From NCBI GenBank assembly GCA_025399215.1, contig MU621428.1, positions 1 to 17,775 of the forward strand: a stretch of DNA of 17,775 nucleotides. Reading direction: 5' to 3'. Positions 7,744-15,800 of this stretch are shown here, one piece after another (position 1 is the first letter of the stretch; each line of letters starts with the position of its first letter). The notes under the pieces are model-generated. The model did not search any database. It worked only from the letters and a program-made list of their open reading frames with translations, and was not told the DNA's origin. Both the position numbers and the translations under genes were made by a program. The DNA is from Globomyces pollinis-pini. Its lineage: Eukaryota > Chytridiomycota > Chytridiomycetes > Rhizophydiales > Globomycetaceae.

Positions 7744-8661
7744 TTAAACTATAAATGATTGTGCTGGTGGATACTGTGATGGTTCAGAGGGAAACACATT
7801 CACACTCTTACTAACTTGACTTCTAACAGACTGTTGACGTGTTTGTTCGGTAGTATATTCTTCAGAACTGTCAGGTTTGTAAATGTTACGTAATGTCGTT
7901 CCGAATTTCAAATTGGCTCCGGATCGAAATGATAGGGAAAGAACAGTGATAATACTATCAAAGACTGGATAATTCATCACAACTCCTACTTTAGCCAATA
8001 CATCAAGAAGAACCAACACGGTAATAATATTGTATGTTGCATCCAACGATAGAGATTTAGATCCTAATCTAGCTGGATTAGATTTTTGTTTTGACATAGA
8101 TTGCACTGTGCTTGCCAACTTCTTCACCTTATTCATCAACATATAGTCAGCGTAAATGGCCAAGATATTAACACACAAGATCAGCCCAATTGCGATTGGT
8201 TTGTAGTATAGAGTGTTATATTGGGAATTTCTTGCTGGTAGTTTTGTTGTTTGGGCATCATAGATGGACATCACAATAAGTGATAATGGCAAGAGTGGGA
8301 AAATATATAGGATGATGATGTATTTGTTGATCATCTTCATAAAAGATTTCGGTTTTGAAACACCATTGGTAATTTTGACGATACTGTTATGGAATAATAT
8401 GACCAGACCATATTGAATGGCGATACTGAATGCCAATAAACAAACATCATTGAGAATAGGAAGTTCTTTTGTTTGATTGGTATAGTAATAAGGTACGAAA
8501 AAGAATACAGAAGCAAAGCACAGGAAATTAAGAAGCGTTTGGCGCGCTTTATCTTGGAGAATATTGAATGATATTCCATATTGAATGAAAGTCAATGATG
8601 ATTGAATGAATGTTGCTCCACAAAAGAACATCGCTCCAGAGAGTTGTAGTAAATTGGCCAT
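7744..8661 (-). CDS. Seven-helix receptor-like membrane protein, copy 5
   Basis: This intronless 305-residue member of the same family starts with MANLLQLSGAMFF. Hydrophobic segments are at about 4-30, 42-60, 70-96, 112-133, 153-176, 210-235 and 240-262. It keeps YYYTNQT (sequon Asn62), FHNSIVK after helix 3, PLLPLSLIV in helix 4, LPARNSQYN...YYKP in the loop after helix 4, NYPVFDSI and FRSGANLKFG at the end. The helix 5-6 loop is short and Ser/Lys-rich, with no Gly-Pro array. The tail is Ser/Gln/Thr-rich. Copies 5 and 6 are closer to each other than to copies 1-4 (both have GSKSLSLxATYNI before helix 6 and LRNIYKP after helix 7). The opposite orientation suggests an older inverted duplication. 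TATAAAAG lies about 31-38 bases upstream. Confidence 0.85.
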   Translation of the reverse strand: MANLLQLSGAMFFCGATFIQSSLTFIQYGISFNILQDKARQTLLNFLCFASVFFFVPYYYTNQTKELPILNDVCLLAFSIAIQYGLVILFHNSIVKITNGVSKPKSFMKMINKYIIILYIFPLLPLSLIVMSIYDAQTTKLPARNSQYNTLYYKPIAIGLILCVNILAIYADYMLMNKVKKLASTVQSMSKQKSNPARLGSKSLSLDATYNIITVLVLLDVLAKVGVVMNYPVFDSIITVLSLSFRSGANLKFGTTLRNIYKPDSSEEYTTEQTRQQSVRSQVSKSVNVFPSEPSQYPPAQSFIV

Positions 8662-8691
8662 TTTGTAATTCCAGTTCTTCTGGGCATCATG

Positions 8692-8699
8692 CTTTTATA
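8692..8699 (-). promoter_or_regulatory. TATA box of copy 5
   Basis: TATAAAAG on the minus strand ends 31 bases upstream of ATG 8661, a position suited to a core promoter with a short 5' UTR. Confidence 0.5.
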
Positions 8700-9184
8700 T
8701 CACTTACCGTAAGTTGCCTCAAATGGTGCGTTTTTTTTCCAAGTCCCCAATACGCCACTGAAACATCATAGGATTTGGTCTTAATAAGCAATTATTAAAT
8801 ATCATTCTAACGTTTATCTTAATCGCGTGTAAACAAGAGTTTGTTGTTCAATTTGAATTTGTTATTCTTGAAATCATTGTTTTTTTTTGAAGATGTTAAT
8901 ATCCAAAACCTTTTTCACTGGGTTCACATGGCTCCTTAAATGTTTGAGATCGACGAATTCGAGTTATTCTACCAAATGAGCCATTGGTCTTTGGTCCAAT
9001 GTTTTGCTTTTTTATGACGTATGTGAAAGCATTGGTTTTAAATAGTTCCCAATATTTTAACGCAACTTTTTTCAAATCATTTGTACATTAGGCAATTATA
9101 AACATACCATTAGTTCACTTTGAATAAAGCAATAATTAAGAAGAAACACCAAAAAATGAAATTTAATAAACTTTATTATTATAC
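8700..9184. other. Intergenic region between copies 5 and 6
   Basis: It holds the upstream region of copy 5 and the 3' flank of copy 6, which has AATAAA on the minus strand at 9172-9177. T8-T9 runs occur at 8731-8740 and about 8880-8888. No gene was seen. Confidence 0.5.
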
Positions 9185-10144
9185 TTAAGGTTGATAGACG
9201 CGAGAAGGGAAATTGTTGGGCATGTCATTTGGTTGTGGATTTTGGAAAATATTAACATTCATATCTTTCATTTCAATTCTAGAATGATTTCGACCACTTT
9301 CTGAATAATTTGAATACACCTTGGTATGATTGGAAGTGGAACTTTCGGAACTCTCTGGTTTATATATATTGCGTAATGTGGTTCCAAATTTCAAATTGGC
9401 AGCGGAACGGAATGCTAAAGATGTTACTGTTACAACACTATCGAAAACGGGTACATCAACAATTACCAATATCTTCATCAGCACATCAATACTGACTAGA
9501 ACTAGAATGATATTATATGTAGCACGAAGTGATAATGATTTTGATCCAAATGTTTTCGGTTGTCGTTTTGCATTTGAAGTGTTAGGACTGAGAGATTCTT
9601 TCAAAGCAAGCACCTTGTTCATCAATAGATAATCCGCAATAGATGCCAAAACATTAATGCTAATCACAAGGAAAACTGTCAGTGGCTTGTAGTATTGTGT
9701 ATTGTACACAGCATCTCTTGCAGGCATATGTTTCGATTGTGCGTCTTTAATAGAAAGACCAATAAATGCTAATGGCACAATTGGTATGATATAGATAACA
9801 AGGATAAACTTGTTTATCATTTCCAAAATATTTTTTCGGTTTGAGAGTCCATTGATTAATTTCACAATCGAGTTATGCAACAACATCATTAAACCATACT
9901 GAATACATATACTGAAGAATAATAAGCAAAGATCATTCACAATGGGTACTTCCAGAGTTTGGTTTGTATAGTAGTAAACCGCCAAAGTAAAGACCGATAA
10001 AAAGCATAGTAGATTCAGTATAGTCTGTCTAGATTTATCTTGCATGAAATTGAAATTGATTCCATATTGTATCAGAGTGAGGATGGACTGGGTAAAACAC
10101 ACCCCGCAAAAGAATAATGCTCCAGATAGTTGTAAAAGATTCAT
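9185..10144 (-). CDS. Seven-helix receptor-like membrane protein, copy 6
   Basis: This intronless 319-residue family member starts with MNLLQLSGALFF. It has the same helix plan as copy 5, the sequon in YYYTNQT, LHNSIVKL after helix 3, MPARDAVYNTQYYKP in the loop after helix 4, and VPVFDSVVTVTSLAFRS with NLKFG at helix 7. The helix 5-6 loop is short (SPNTSNAKRQPKTFGSKS). The C-tail of about 60 residues is rich in Ser, Asn and Pro, and its NVNIFQ resembles the NVNVFQ of copies 1-3. Copy 5 has a similar SVNVFP, so this short tail motif is kept across both orientations. Confidence 0.85.
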   Translation of the reverse strand: MNLLQLSGALFFCGVCFTQSILTLIQYGINFNFMQDKSRQTILNLLCFLSVFTLAVYYYTNQTLEVPIVNDLCLLFFSICIQYGLMMLLHNSIVKLINGLSNRKNILEMINKFILVIYIIPIVPLAFIGLSIKDAQSKHMPARDAVYNTQYYKPLTVFLVISINVLASIADYLLMNKVLALKESLSPNTSNAKRQPKTFGSKSLSLRATYNIILVLVSIDVLMKILVIVDVPVFDSVVTVTSLAFRSAANLKFGTTLRNIYKPESSESSTSNHTKVYSNYSESGRNHSRIEMKDMNVNIFQNPQPNDMPNNFPSRVYQP

Positions 10145-10172
10145 AAAAATTGATTTCTAAGTTGAACAGTCG

Positions 10173-10194
10173 AAACCTGTCTTCAGGTTTATAA
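10173..10194 (-). promoter_or_regulatory. TATA box with adjoining 7-bp inverted repeat, upstream of copy 6
   Basis: TATAAACC (minus strand, plus 10187-10194) lies about 43 bases before ATG 10144. It overlaps the inverted repeat AAACCTG-TCTT-CAGGTTT (10173-10190). It could be a core promoter with a dyad operator-like site. Binding is not shown. Confidence 0.4.
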
Positions 10195-10969
10195 ATGTTT
10201 TGGGATGTTTGACGAAACTTTGTAGAGCCTCCTTTTCAATTGGCTCAAATCCTTTTAGTTGAAAATATTGCGCCGTCTAGGAAAATGGGAGGTGGTTTAC
10301 ATGGAATCAATAGGAGATTAGAGTACTACCTTTCTATCGACACGGAGACACTTTAAACGGTGGTTGTGGTTGTTGTACTACATAAATTTTGGTGGTGCTT
10401 GTACCACCCAACTACTAATTATCGCAAGAATCACTTTCATACCAATGTCCCAAACGTTGACAACATGCAATAAGTTAAAATAAGAATAAATGAATACTTT
10501 TAATTAACTACTTCAATTAGTTAAGTGTTCATATCATCCACGTGCCAGTATAAATTTGTCATGGCTTGCCAAGATACCGTCATCCTTCAAGGCTGGCAGA
10601 ATAAAATTGGAAGCACTGGCACACTTATTTCCTACTTTTATCATTCAAAACGTAGACTGTCTCTTCTTCGATTTCATGACAACACTGTCTGATATTCCAG
10701 TTTAATATCATTTATCAGTTTATATAAAGTAGAATTTAATACTGAGAATTTATCACAATAAAAACAAGGTTGGAATCTTTTTTGATAAAAGATCTAACAA
10801 AACTTGATACACGGTTACAATTCAACCAAGATCTGCTTTTGGAAAAGTGTGACAACTATTTAGTTGAATCTTTCAGATTTAAAATGGATTGTCACTGAAT
10901 TTTTAAGAAAATGGGTATTTATTGAATCAAATAGTTATTTGAAAGGACTTGCTGTTGTCTCCTGAATGT
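10195..10969. other. Long intergenic region between pLGIC 1 and copy 6
   Basis: It holds small inverted repeats at 10391-10408 (GGTGGT-GCTTGT-ACCACC) and 10504-10524 (TTAACTA-CTTCAAT-TAGTTAA), a possible very small spliced gene (10534-10711 minus), and the pLGIC 1 poly(A) signal (AATAAA on the minus strand at 10918-10923). No larger gene was seen. Confidence 0.45.
10534..10711 (-). CDS. Candidate two-exon microprotein, 44 residues
   Basis: On the minus strand, ATG 10711 opens a frame rich in charged residues (HEIEEETVYVLNDK). A possible 43-nt intron (10593-10635, donor GTAGGA, acceptor TGCCAG) joins it in frame to TLKDDGILASHDKFILARG and a TGA at 10534-10536. TATATAAA lies about 10 bases upstream of the ATG and is too close for a normal TATA box. 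I recognise no family. It could also be a decayed gene fragment or chance: without splicing the first exon stops quickly. Confidence 0.22.
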
Positions 10970-12235
10970 TTACATATCCCCACCTCCAACATCAACCATT
11001 ACCAAATTATTCGTATCTCCATCACCTCCAGCATCACAATTCGCATTATCATTTTTATCCAACAACGTTTGTTTATCTTCCGTGATTGCATTATAGATGT
11101 AATAAAACGTTCTATATCCAAACCAGGACACTGAGAATGTAATAGTAGCAATCATGAGTAAATCATCGATGATCCCATTTTTATCCATAAACGTATAAAT
11201 GGCCAACATAGTCAATGGAATCGGTACAACTCGAAATGAATAATCCATATAATTGGTTAACTTTCGATCTTTCAGTTTAGTAGTCACATAATGTACAATA
11301 GCATATTCCATCAATGAAATAAACACGAACCCGAAAATGGTGGTGATAAACATATCCAAAGCGGTAGCATATGCAACTTTAGGTAAATCGGAAGTCATGA
11401 CGAAATTCAATGTAACTGTTGATAAGAGTAATGAAACTGCAAATCCTCCACGAGTTGGTAATGCAGTCACATCGATCCAATACCCAATTGAAGAACATAA
11501 ACCTATAAAGTAAAGTGGTATGACATATTTCATCAGATAAGTGGTTGCAATTCTTGATATTTGAATTGTTAATGTCAACATATCAAATGGTTTTGTACCT
11601 TGTCGATACAATATTTGATCCCGTTTCGTTTCAACAGTATCTAATTTCCATAAAGCCGATTGAAAGGTATCACGAATCAATGGAAAGTTTGATCCCCCAT
11701 CAATAGTATCAAAGTATTGTAATTGCATCAAATCTTGGTTATACCCATATGAGACAATTTTAATAGGTAATGATTGGGTATCGAATGGAAAGGTATTTAG
11801 TTTGAATGGTAAACCAAAATTCATGATCAATCTTCTAGACCAAGATACTTGACCATCTCGTTGAATCATTAGTATTGAATCCAAACTATCCATTTTACCC
11901 AATTGATTAAAGAAATAAACATCCGGTGTCCAAATCAATTGTTCATTCAATGATAAAGCTTCATTCTTAAAATCTTCATCATATTTCAATCGATCATCAT
12001 TCCATTGTAATTTCAAAATAATATCCATTTCATACCCATTCGTTATTGGATTAATATTTGCTATCCTATTGATTTGGTATTGAACTTTTACTACAGTAGG
12101 ATCCAGGCCGAATTGTGGTCGTTCCAGTTTATCATAGATACTAGAATTGGTTAATCTACCAACTAATGCATCAATGGAAGGTAATTGCGATTGACATTGG
12201 ATCCAATTGAACAATAATATCCATCCTACTTTCAT
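10970..12235 (-). CDS. Pentameric ligand-gated ion channel subunit 1 (Cys-loop type without the cysteines)
   Basis: Intronless, 421 residues. A signal peptide (about 1-17) precedes a ligand-binding domain with WTPD (102-105) and DGQVSW (127-132). FPFDTQS lies in the signature loop, but both Cys positions are Leu (142 and 156), the so-called Pro-loop type. M1 is about 233-254 with Pro240. M2 begins at Pro260-Thr-Arg262, with Leu271 at the 9' gate position, Ser268 at 6' and Thr275 at 13'. SDLPKVAY links M2 to M3 (about 291-317). The M3-M4 loop is only about 20 residues. An M4-like segment (about 330-350, DYSFRVVPIPL) is followed by another strongly hydrophobic stretch (about 357-381) and an acidic, Gly-rich tail. 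Such channels pass ions across the membrane on ligand binding. The Pro-x-Arg entrance resembles anion channels. Ligand unknown. Confidence 0.93.
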   Translation of the reverse strand: MKVGWILLFNWIQCQSQLPSIDALVGRLTNSSIYDKLERPQFGLDPTVVKVQYQINRIANINPITNGYEMDIILKLQWNDDRLKYDEDFKNEALSLNEQLIWTPDVYFFNQLGKMDSLDSILMIQRDGQVSWSRRLIMNFGLPFKLNTFPFDTQSLPIKIVSYGYNQDLMQLQYFDTIDGGSNFPLIRDTFQSALWKLDTVETKRDQILYRQGTKPFDMLTLTIQISRIATTYLMKYVIPLYFIGLCSSIGYWIDVTALPTRGGFAVSLLLSTVTLNFVMTSDLPKVAYATALDMFITTIFGFVFISLMEYAIVHYVTTKLKDRKLTNYMDYSFRVVPIPLTMLAIYTFMDKNGIIDDLLMIATITFSVSWFGYRTFYYIYNAITEDKQTLLDKNDNANCDAGGDGDTNNLVMVDVGGGDM

Positions 12236-12583
12236 ATTTTTTTATAAAGTAAGGAATGAATTTTGGTTTCTATTGAATTTCGTTTGTCTTGAAACGTGAA
12301 CCTGAAATTGATACCAATTCGAACCCAAGCTTGTTTTTTTCGTGTACATCCATTGGTATAGATGATGATTATCATTGATAGTGTTTATGAATCACTGGAT
12401 CAAAAGATGTACTTGAAAGTGGGTGGATTGATTATTGTGTTCAAGGATATTGGTTTCGTGGTTGAAGATGTTGGTATGCTACAGTTTATCAATCAATAGA
12501 TCCATAATAATACAAATTTATATTAGTAAAAAGACAAGCTAACTCAACGAATCTAGAAATAAAGAATCCAAGGAATTCCACTT
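12236..12583. other. Intergenic region between the two pLGIC genes
   Basis: It holds the pLGIC 1 promoter (TATAAA on the minus strand about 10 bases before its ATG, probably too close to be the TATA box) and the 3' flank of pLGIC 2. The pLGIC 2 poly(A) signal AATAAA overlaps its own stop codon (12583-12588). No gene was seen. Confidence 0.5.
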
Positions 12584-13915
12584 TTATTTTCTAACTTGTA
12601 CTATAGTAGGACCTTTTTCAAATGATAATCGATCATTCAATGTTTGATTTGTATCATGAGTTTCTAAATCAACATCTTTACCATCAACATTTGTCAAAAT
12701 ACATAATCCTACTTCTTCCTCTCCATTCACTGGCGTATTCGTACCACTCTTCTCATCTCGTCCATACAACTTTTGATAGTTATGTATCCGATAAGCAATC
12801 CAACCAACAATAATGGCAATATTCGTGTATAGAATGAGATCACTCGTCCATAGTGTATCATCTGAAAAGGTATAAATGACAGTAAGAATCAACGGTATTG
12901 GCATGAATCGTAGCGTTGCATCCACATAATCAGTCAACACCTGATTAGGTTTTGTAATTGTAATATAATGAACAATAGCATATTCCAATAATGAGATAAA
13001 CACGAATCCAAAAATGATCACAATGAGAATATCAAGGGAAGTAGCATACGCGACTTTAGGTAAATCAGAAGTCATAACAAAGTTTAAGGTAACGGTTGAT
13101 AAGAGTAATGAAACTGCAAACCCACCTCGAGTTGGTAATGCTGATGCATCTACCCAATATCCAATGGTAGAACAAAATCCAATCAAAAATAGTGGAATCA
13201 CATACTTCATAATATAAACATCAGACATTCGACTTAATACAAATTGAATTGTCAATAAATCTTTACCAATAGGAGTATTTGTAATATTCAATACTGTTTT
13301 CGTGGTGGTTACTGTATTCATTTTCCAAAGTCCGGATTGAAATGTATCCAAGAAGCGAGGATAATTAGATCCACCTTCCCAATCTTCATTGTATTGTAAC
13401 TGAATTCGATTGTTTGGTGTTGAAAACGTAGTGAGTCGAATGGAAAGGGATTGAGTATCAAATGGGAATCGTTGTAATTTAAATGGCATTGAGAATGATA
13501 CAATGATATGTCTTGACCAAAATACCGTTCCACGTTCATTCACTTTTAATGTAAATCCTAATACATCCATTTTAGTTAACTGATTTATAAAGTAAATATC
13601 TGGTGTCCATATTCGTGATATATTCATACTAAGGAATTCATTATTGGAAAGTGATTGGTTATATTGTAATCTCGTATCATTCCATTGTAATCGTAAAATC
13701 ATATCTGTTTCAAAACCACCAGTGACTGGACTTACATTTGATATTCGATTAATGCGATATTGAACCTTGACGTTTGTAGGTTCTATTCCTGCTAATGGTC
13801 GGCTGTATCGATCATAGTTTTGCAATAATCGATTAACTAATGGTGATATTGTGGTTGTATTTGTAGCTTGCGTCAGTACATGTGGAATTATTAGTAGAAT
13901 ACTAATCAAGTTCAT
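12584..13915 (-). CDS. Pentameric ligand-gated ion channel subunit 2 (Cys-loop type without the cysteines)
   Basis: This paralog of pLGIC 1 is intronless. ATG 13915 (443 residues) is preferred because it opens directly on a signal peptide (MNLISILLIIPHVLTQA). An in-frame ATG at 13960 would put 15 polar residues before it. It keeps WTPD, FPFDTQS, the M2 stretch from PTRGG through the 9' Leu, and SDLPKVAYAT; from ALPTRGG to AYAT it is identical to pLGIC 1. The Cys-loop cysteines are Met and Leu. Several N-glycosylation sequons (NTT, NDT, NQS, NIS, NVS, NIT) lie before M1. An M4-like segment (VDATLRFMPIPL) and a further hydrophobic helix (SDLILYTNIAIIVGW) follow, then an acidic tail of about 70 residues. 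The identical pores suggest that the two could co-assemble, which is inference. Confidence 0.93.
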   Translation of the reverse strand: MNLISILLIIPHVLTQATNTTTISPLVNRLLQNYDRYSRPLAGIEPTNVKVQYRINRISNVSPVTGGFETDMILRLQWNDTRLQYNQSLSNNEFLSMNISRIWTPDIYFINQLTKMDVLGFTLKVNERGTVFWSRHIIVSFSMPFKLQRFPFDTQSLSIRLTTFSTPNNRIQLQYNEDWEGGSNYPRFLDTFQSGLWKMNTVTTTKTVLNITNTPIGKDLLTIQFVLSRMSDVYIMKYVIPLFLIGFCSTIGYWVDASALPTRGGFAVSLLLSTVTLNFVMTSDLPKVAYATSLDILIVIIFGFVFISLLEYAIVHYITITKPNQVLTDYVDATLRFMPIPLILTVIYTFSDDTLWTSDLILYTNIAIIVGWIAYRIHNYQKLYGRDEKSGTNTPVNGEEEVGLCILTNVDGKDVDLETHDTNQTLNDRLSFEKGPTIVQVRK

Positions 13916-14140
13916 TTTTTTAAACTCAAAGTTATCTTCAAGGTTGGGTATTTGGGACATTGAGGACCCAACACGCCTGAAATCCCTTCAAACTTAATCA
14001 ATTCAACGTATTCAGTCAAGGAATTCTGCACACTTTCTATTAATAGTATTTTATTAAGATTTGTAGTAGTTTATTACGATTTGATTAGGTACATCAGATT
14101 AACCTTTGAACATAAATTCAATTCGTCTATTCAAATCAAA

Positions 14141-15355
14141 TCAATCAGTAACACCCCATTGATCTCCTGTAGCCGTAGTATTCATAATTATAATTGGTAC
14201 AGCAATAGATATTACCAAAACACTTATACCCACAATTCCAAACAAAATCAAGCGTTCCTGGGAATTTAGTTTATGTTTTCCATTTGTAGACATGGGCTCA
14301 TCAACAATTTCTCCTAATGATTCAAAATCTTTTGTAGACTGTAATTCAATACTATTATGTTGCAATTCATTTGAGGCGGATTGTTGAATATGAATGAAGT
14401 CTGCATTCTCTAGTTGTCTATCTGCATCTAGTTTATCCTCTATAACTGTTCTATTTCCATCGTCTCGTAATTCATTGGTCTTTAGAATATCTTGCTGATT
14501 ATTGGAAACCATTGAATCGCAAGGTGTCTTTGTTATTAGTGTGATATCGGAAAAGGTCTTGTCTTCTGCTTTCAAAGGTGTTTGACTAATCGTTGGATCA
14601 GTATTTATTTGATCCATATCATCCAAGTCTACAATATTATTTAAGGCTTTTCGAGCTACGATTGTGATAAATGTGGTACTTAAAACTGTCACACATCCTC
14701 CTACAATGATATATATAAGTTGAGTTCGTAAAGGTGTCTTCATATTTTCAACTTGATTAAGTGATCCAAGAACGGAACCGATGAATGAGTAAATAATTGC
14801 ATCTGGGAGATTACCTCCCAGTGATCCAAGCATGATAGTATGAAGTGGAATACTTGTTCCACTCAGTAAATAGTTACTCAATCCATTTCCAATCATTGGA
14901 TTGAGTTTCAATAACAAGACGACTTTCCATCCCTGATATTGTAACGATTCATCAATAGCCTTCATTTTAGGGTACCGATCGAATTCATCTTTTATGAATG
15001 GTTTTAGTAGAGTACGACCTAGAGTGCATGAAATGACGATTGCCAATTGACCACCCAATAAAACCAAGAATATAGACAAGAAGACTGGACGAAAGATAAC
15101 ACCACTAGCTACAGTAAAAATAGAGGCTGGGATTAAGAAGACGGTAGAAGTAGCAAAAACTATGGATTAGGAAGAAAGGGTACTGAAAACAAATATAACG
15201 GCACCGATCAGTTTATTATCGTTGATGAATTTGATGACCCCACCCAGAGATTTGAAGATAGCGGATTGATTCTGCATAGCAAGTATAGTACCAACGGTAA
15301 ACAAGAGGGTGAGAGCAATATACATCCAGAACCTCCAGTTTTTCCAATAAGCCAT
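14141..15355 (-). CDS. VTT-domain (TVP38/TMEM64, SNARE-associated Golgi type) membrane protein
   Basis: Two exons (15355-15184 and 15159-14141) are joined over a 24-nt intron and give 396 residues. Helices are at about 8-28 and 48-67. The VTT core follows: TSTVFLIPASIFTVASG, then GWKVVLLLKLNPMIGNGL...NYLLSGTSI, and GSLGGNLPDAIIYSFIGSVLG (about 136-190), with a helix near 205-225. A long Ser/Thr/Asp/Glu-rich hydrophilic region (about 232-360) and a C-terminal membrane segment (RLILFGIVGISVLVISIAVP) end the protein. Known VTT proteins act in Golgi/ER membranes and lipid scrambling. The Gly-x-Pro re-entrant motifs are kept, but the exact subfamily and cargo are not clear. The C-terminal helix after a long acidic tail is unusual for short VTT proteins. 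Confidence 0.85.
15160..15183 (-). other. 24-nt GT-AG intron of the VTT gene
   Basis: Donor GTACCC, CCTAAT as a possible branch site seven bases before the end, acceptor CATAG. It contains the stop TAA that ends the first open frame. Splicing gives FVFIFATSTVFLIP, a continuous VTT-type helix. It is the shortest intron in the window. Confidence 0.75.
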
Positions 15356-15800
15356 TTTGATAGTTTAGTTTAGGGAGGGAAAGAAAACAGAGAATTTATA
15401 GAGAACGTTCTGCGTGTTTAATTTAGGGAACTGTCAGTGCGATGCAATTGTGTGACAACAGAGGAGAAAGGATCGAGAGCATACGATAGGGAGGGTGATA
15501 AGAGATGGGTATCATTATAATAGTAGCAAGTATTTCAGATGATTTTAATGAATTGTGATTTACTTTTCTTTAGTTCAACGATAACAACATCAATCTTTAC
15601 ACCATAAACATTCACACCATCTTTCACAGTAAAAATCATAGGAAATCTATATAAAAAACATAGGAAATCAATCCTAAATTTATACAAAAATCATTGGAAT
15701 TTCAAAGATTGTTTTGTTTTGTGAACTCCCTTTTTTGTACTATCCCAATCTCACATTCCAACATCAACCATCATTTCATCCCTTTCTATTTCTATCTTTA
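15356..15800. promoter_or_regulatory. Divergent promoter region of the VTT gene and the 15801 gene
   Basis: The start codons face away from each other across 445 bases. TATATAAA lies at 15648-15655 on the plus strand, between two direct repeats CATAGGAAATC (15637-15647 and 15659-15669, period 22). The plus-strand frame is open from 15714, but no ATG occurs before 15801. No separate gene was seen. Confidence 0.45.

Noticed and set aside
8726..8742. GCG plus T8 upstream of copy 5 as another instance of the ACGCG plus T-run block
   Set aside because: It lies on the opposite strand relative to the gene and about 70 bases from the start, unlike the three consistent cases.
13014..13217. 67-codon plus-strand frame opposite pLGIC 2
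   Set aside because: It lies antisense to the highly conserved M1-M3 coding region and has no independent support.
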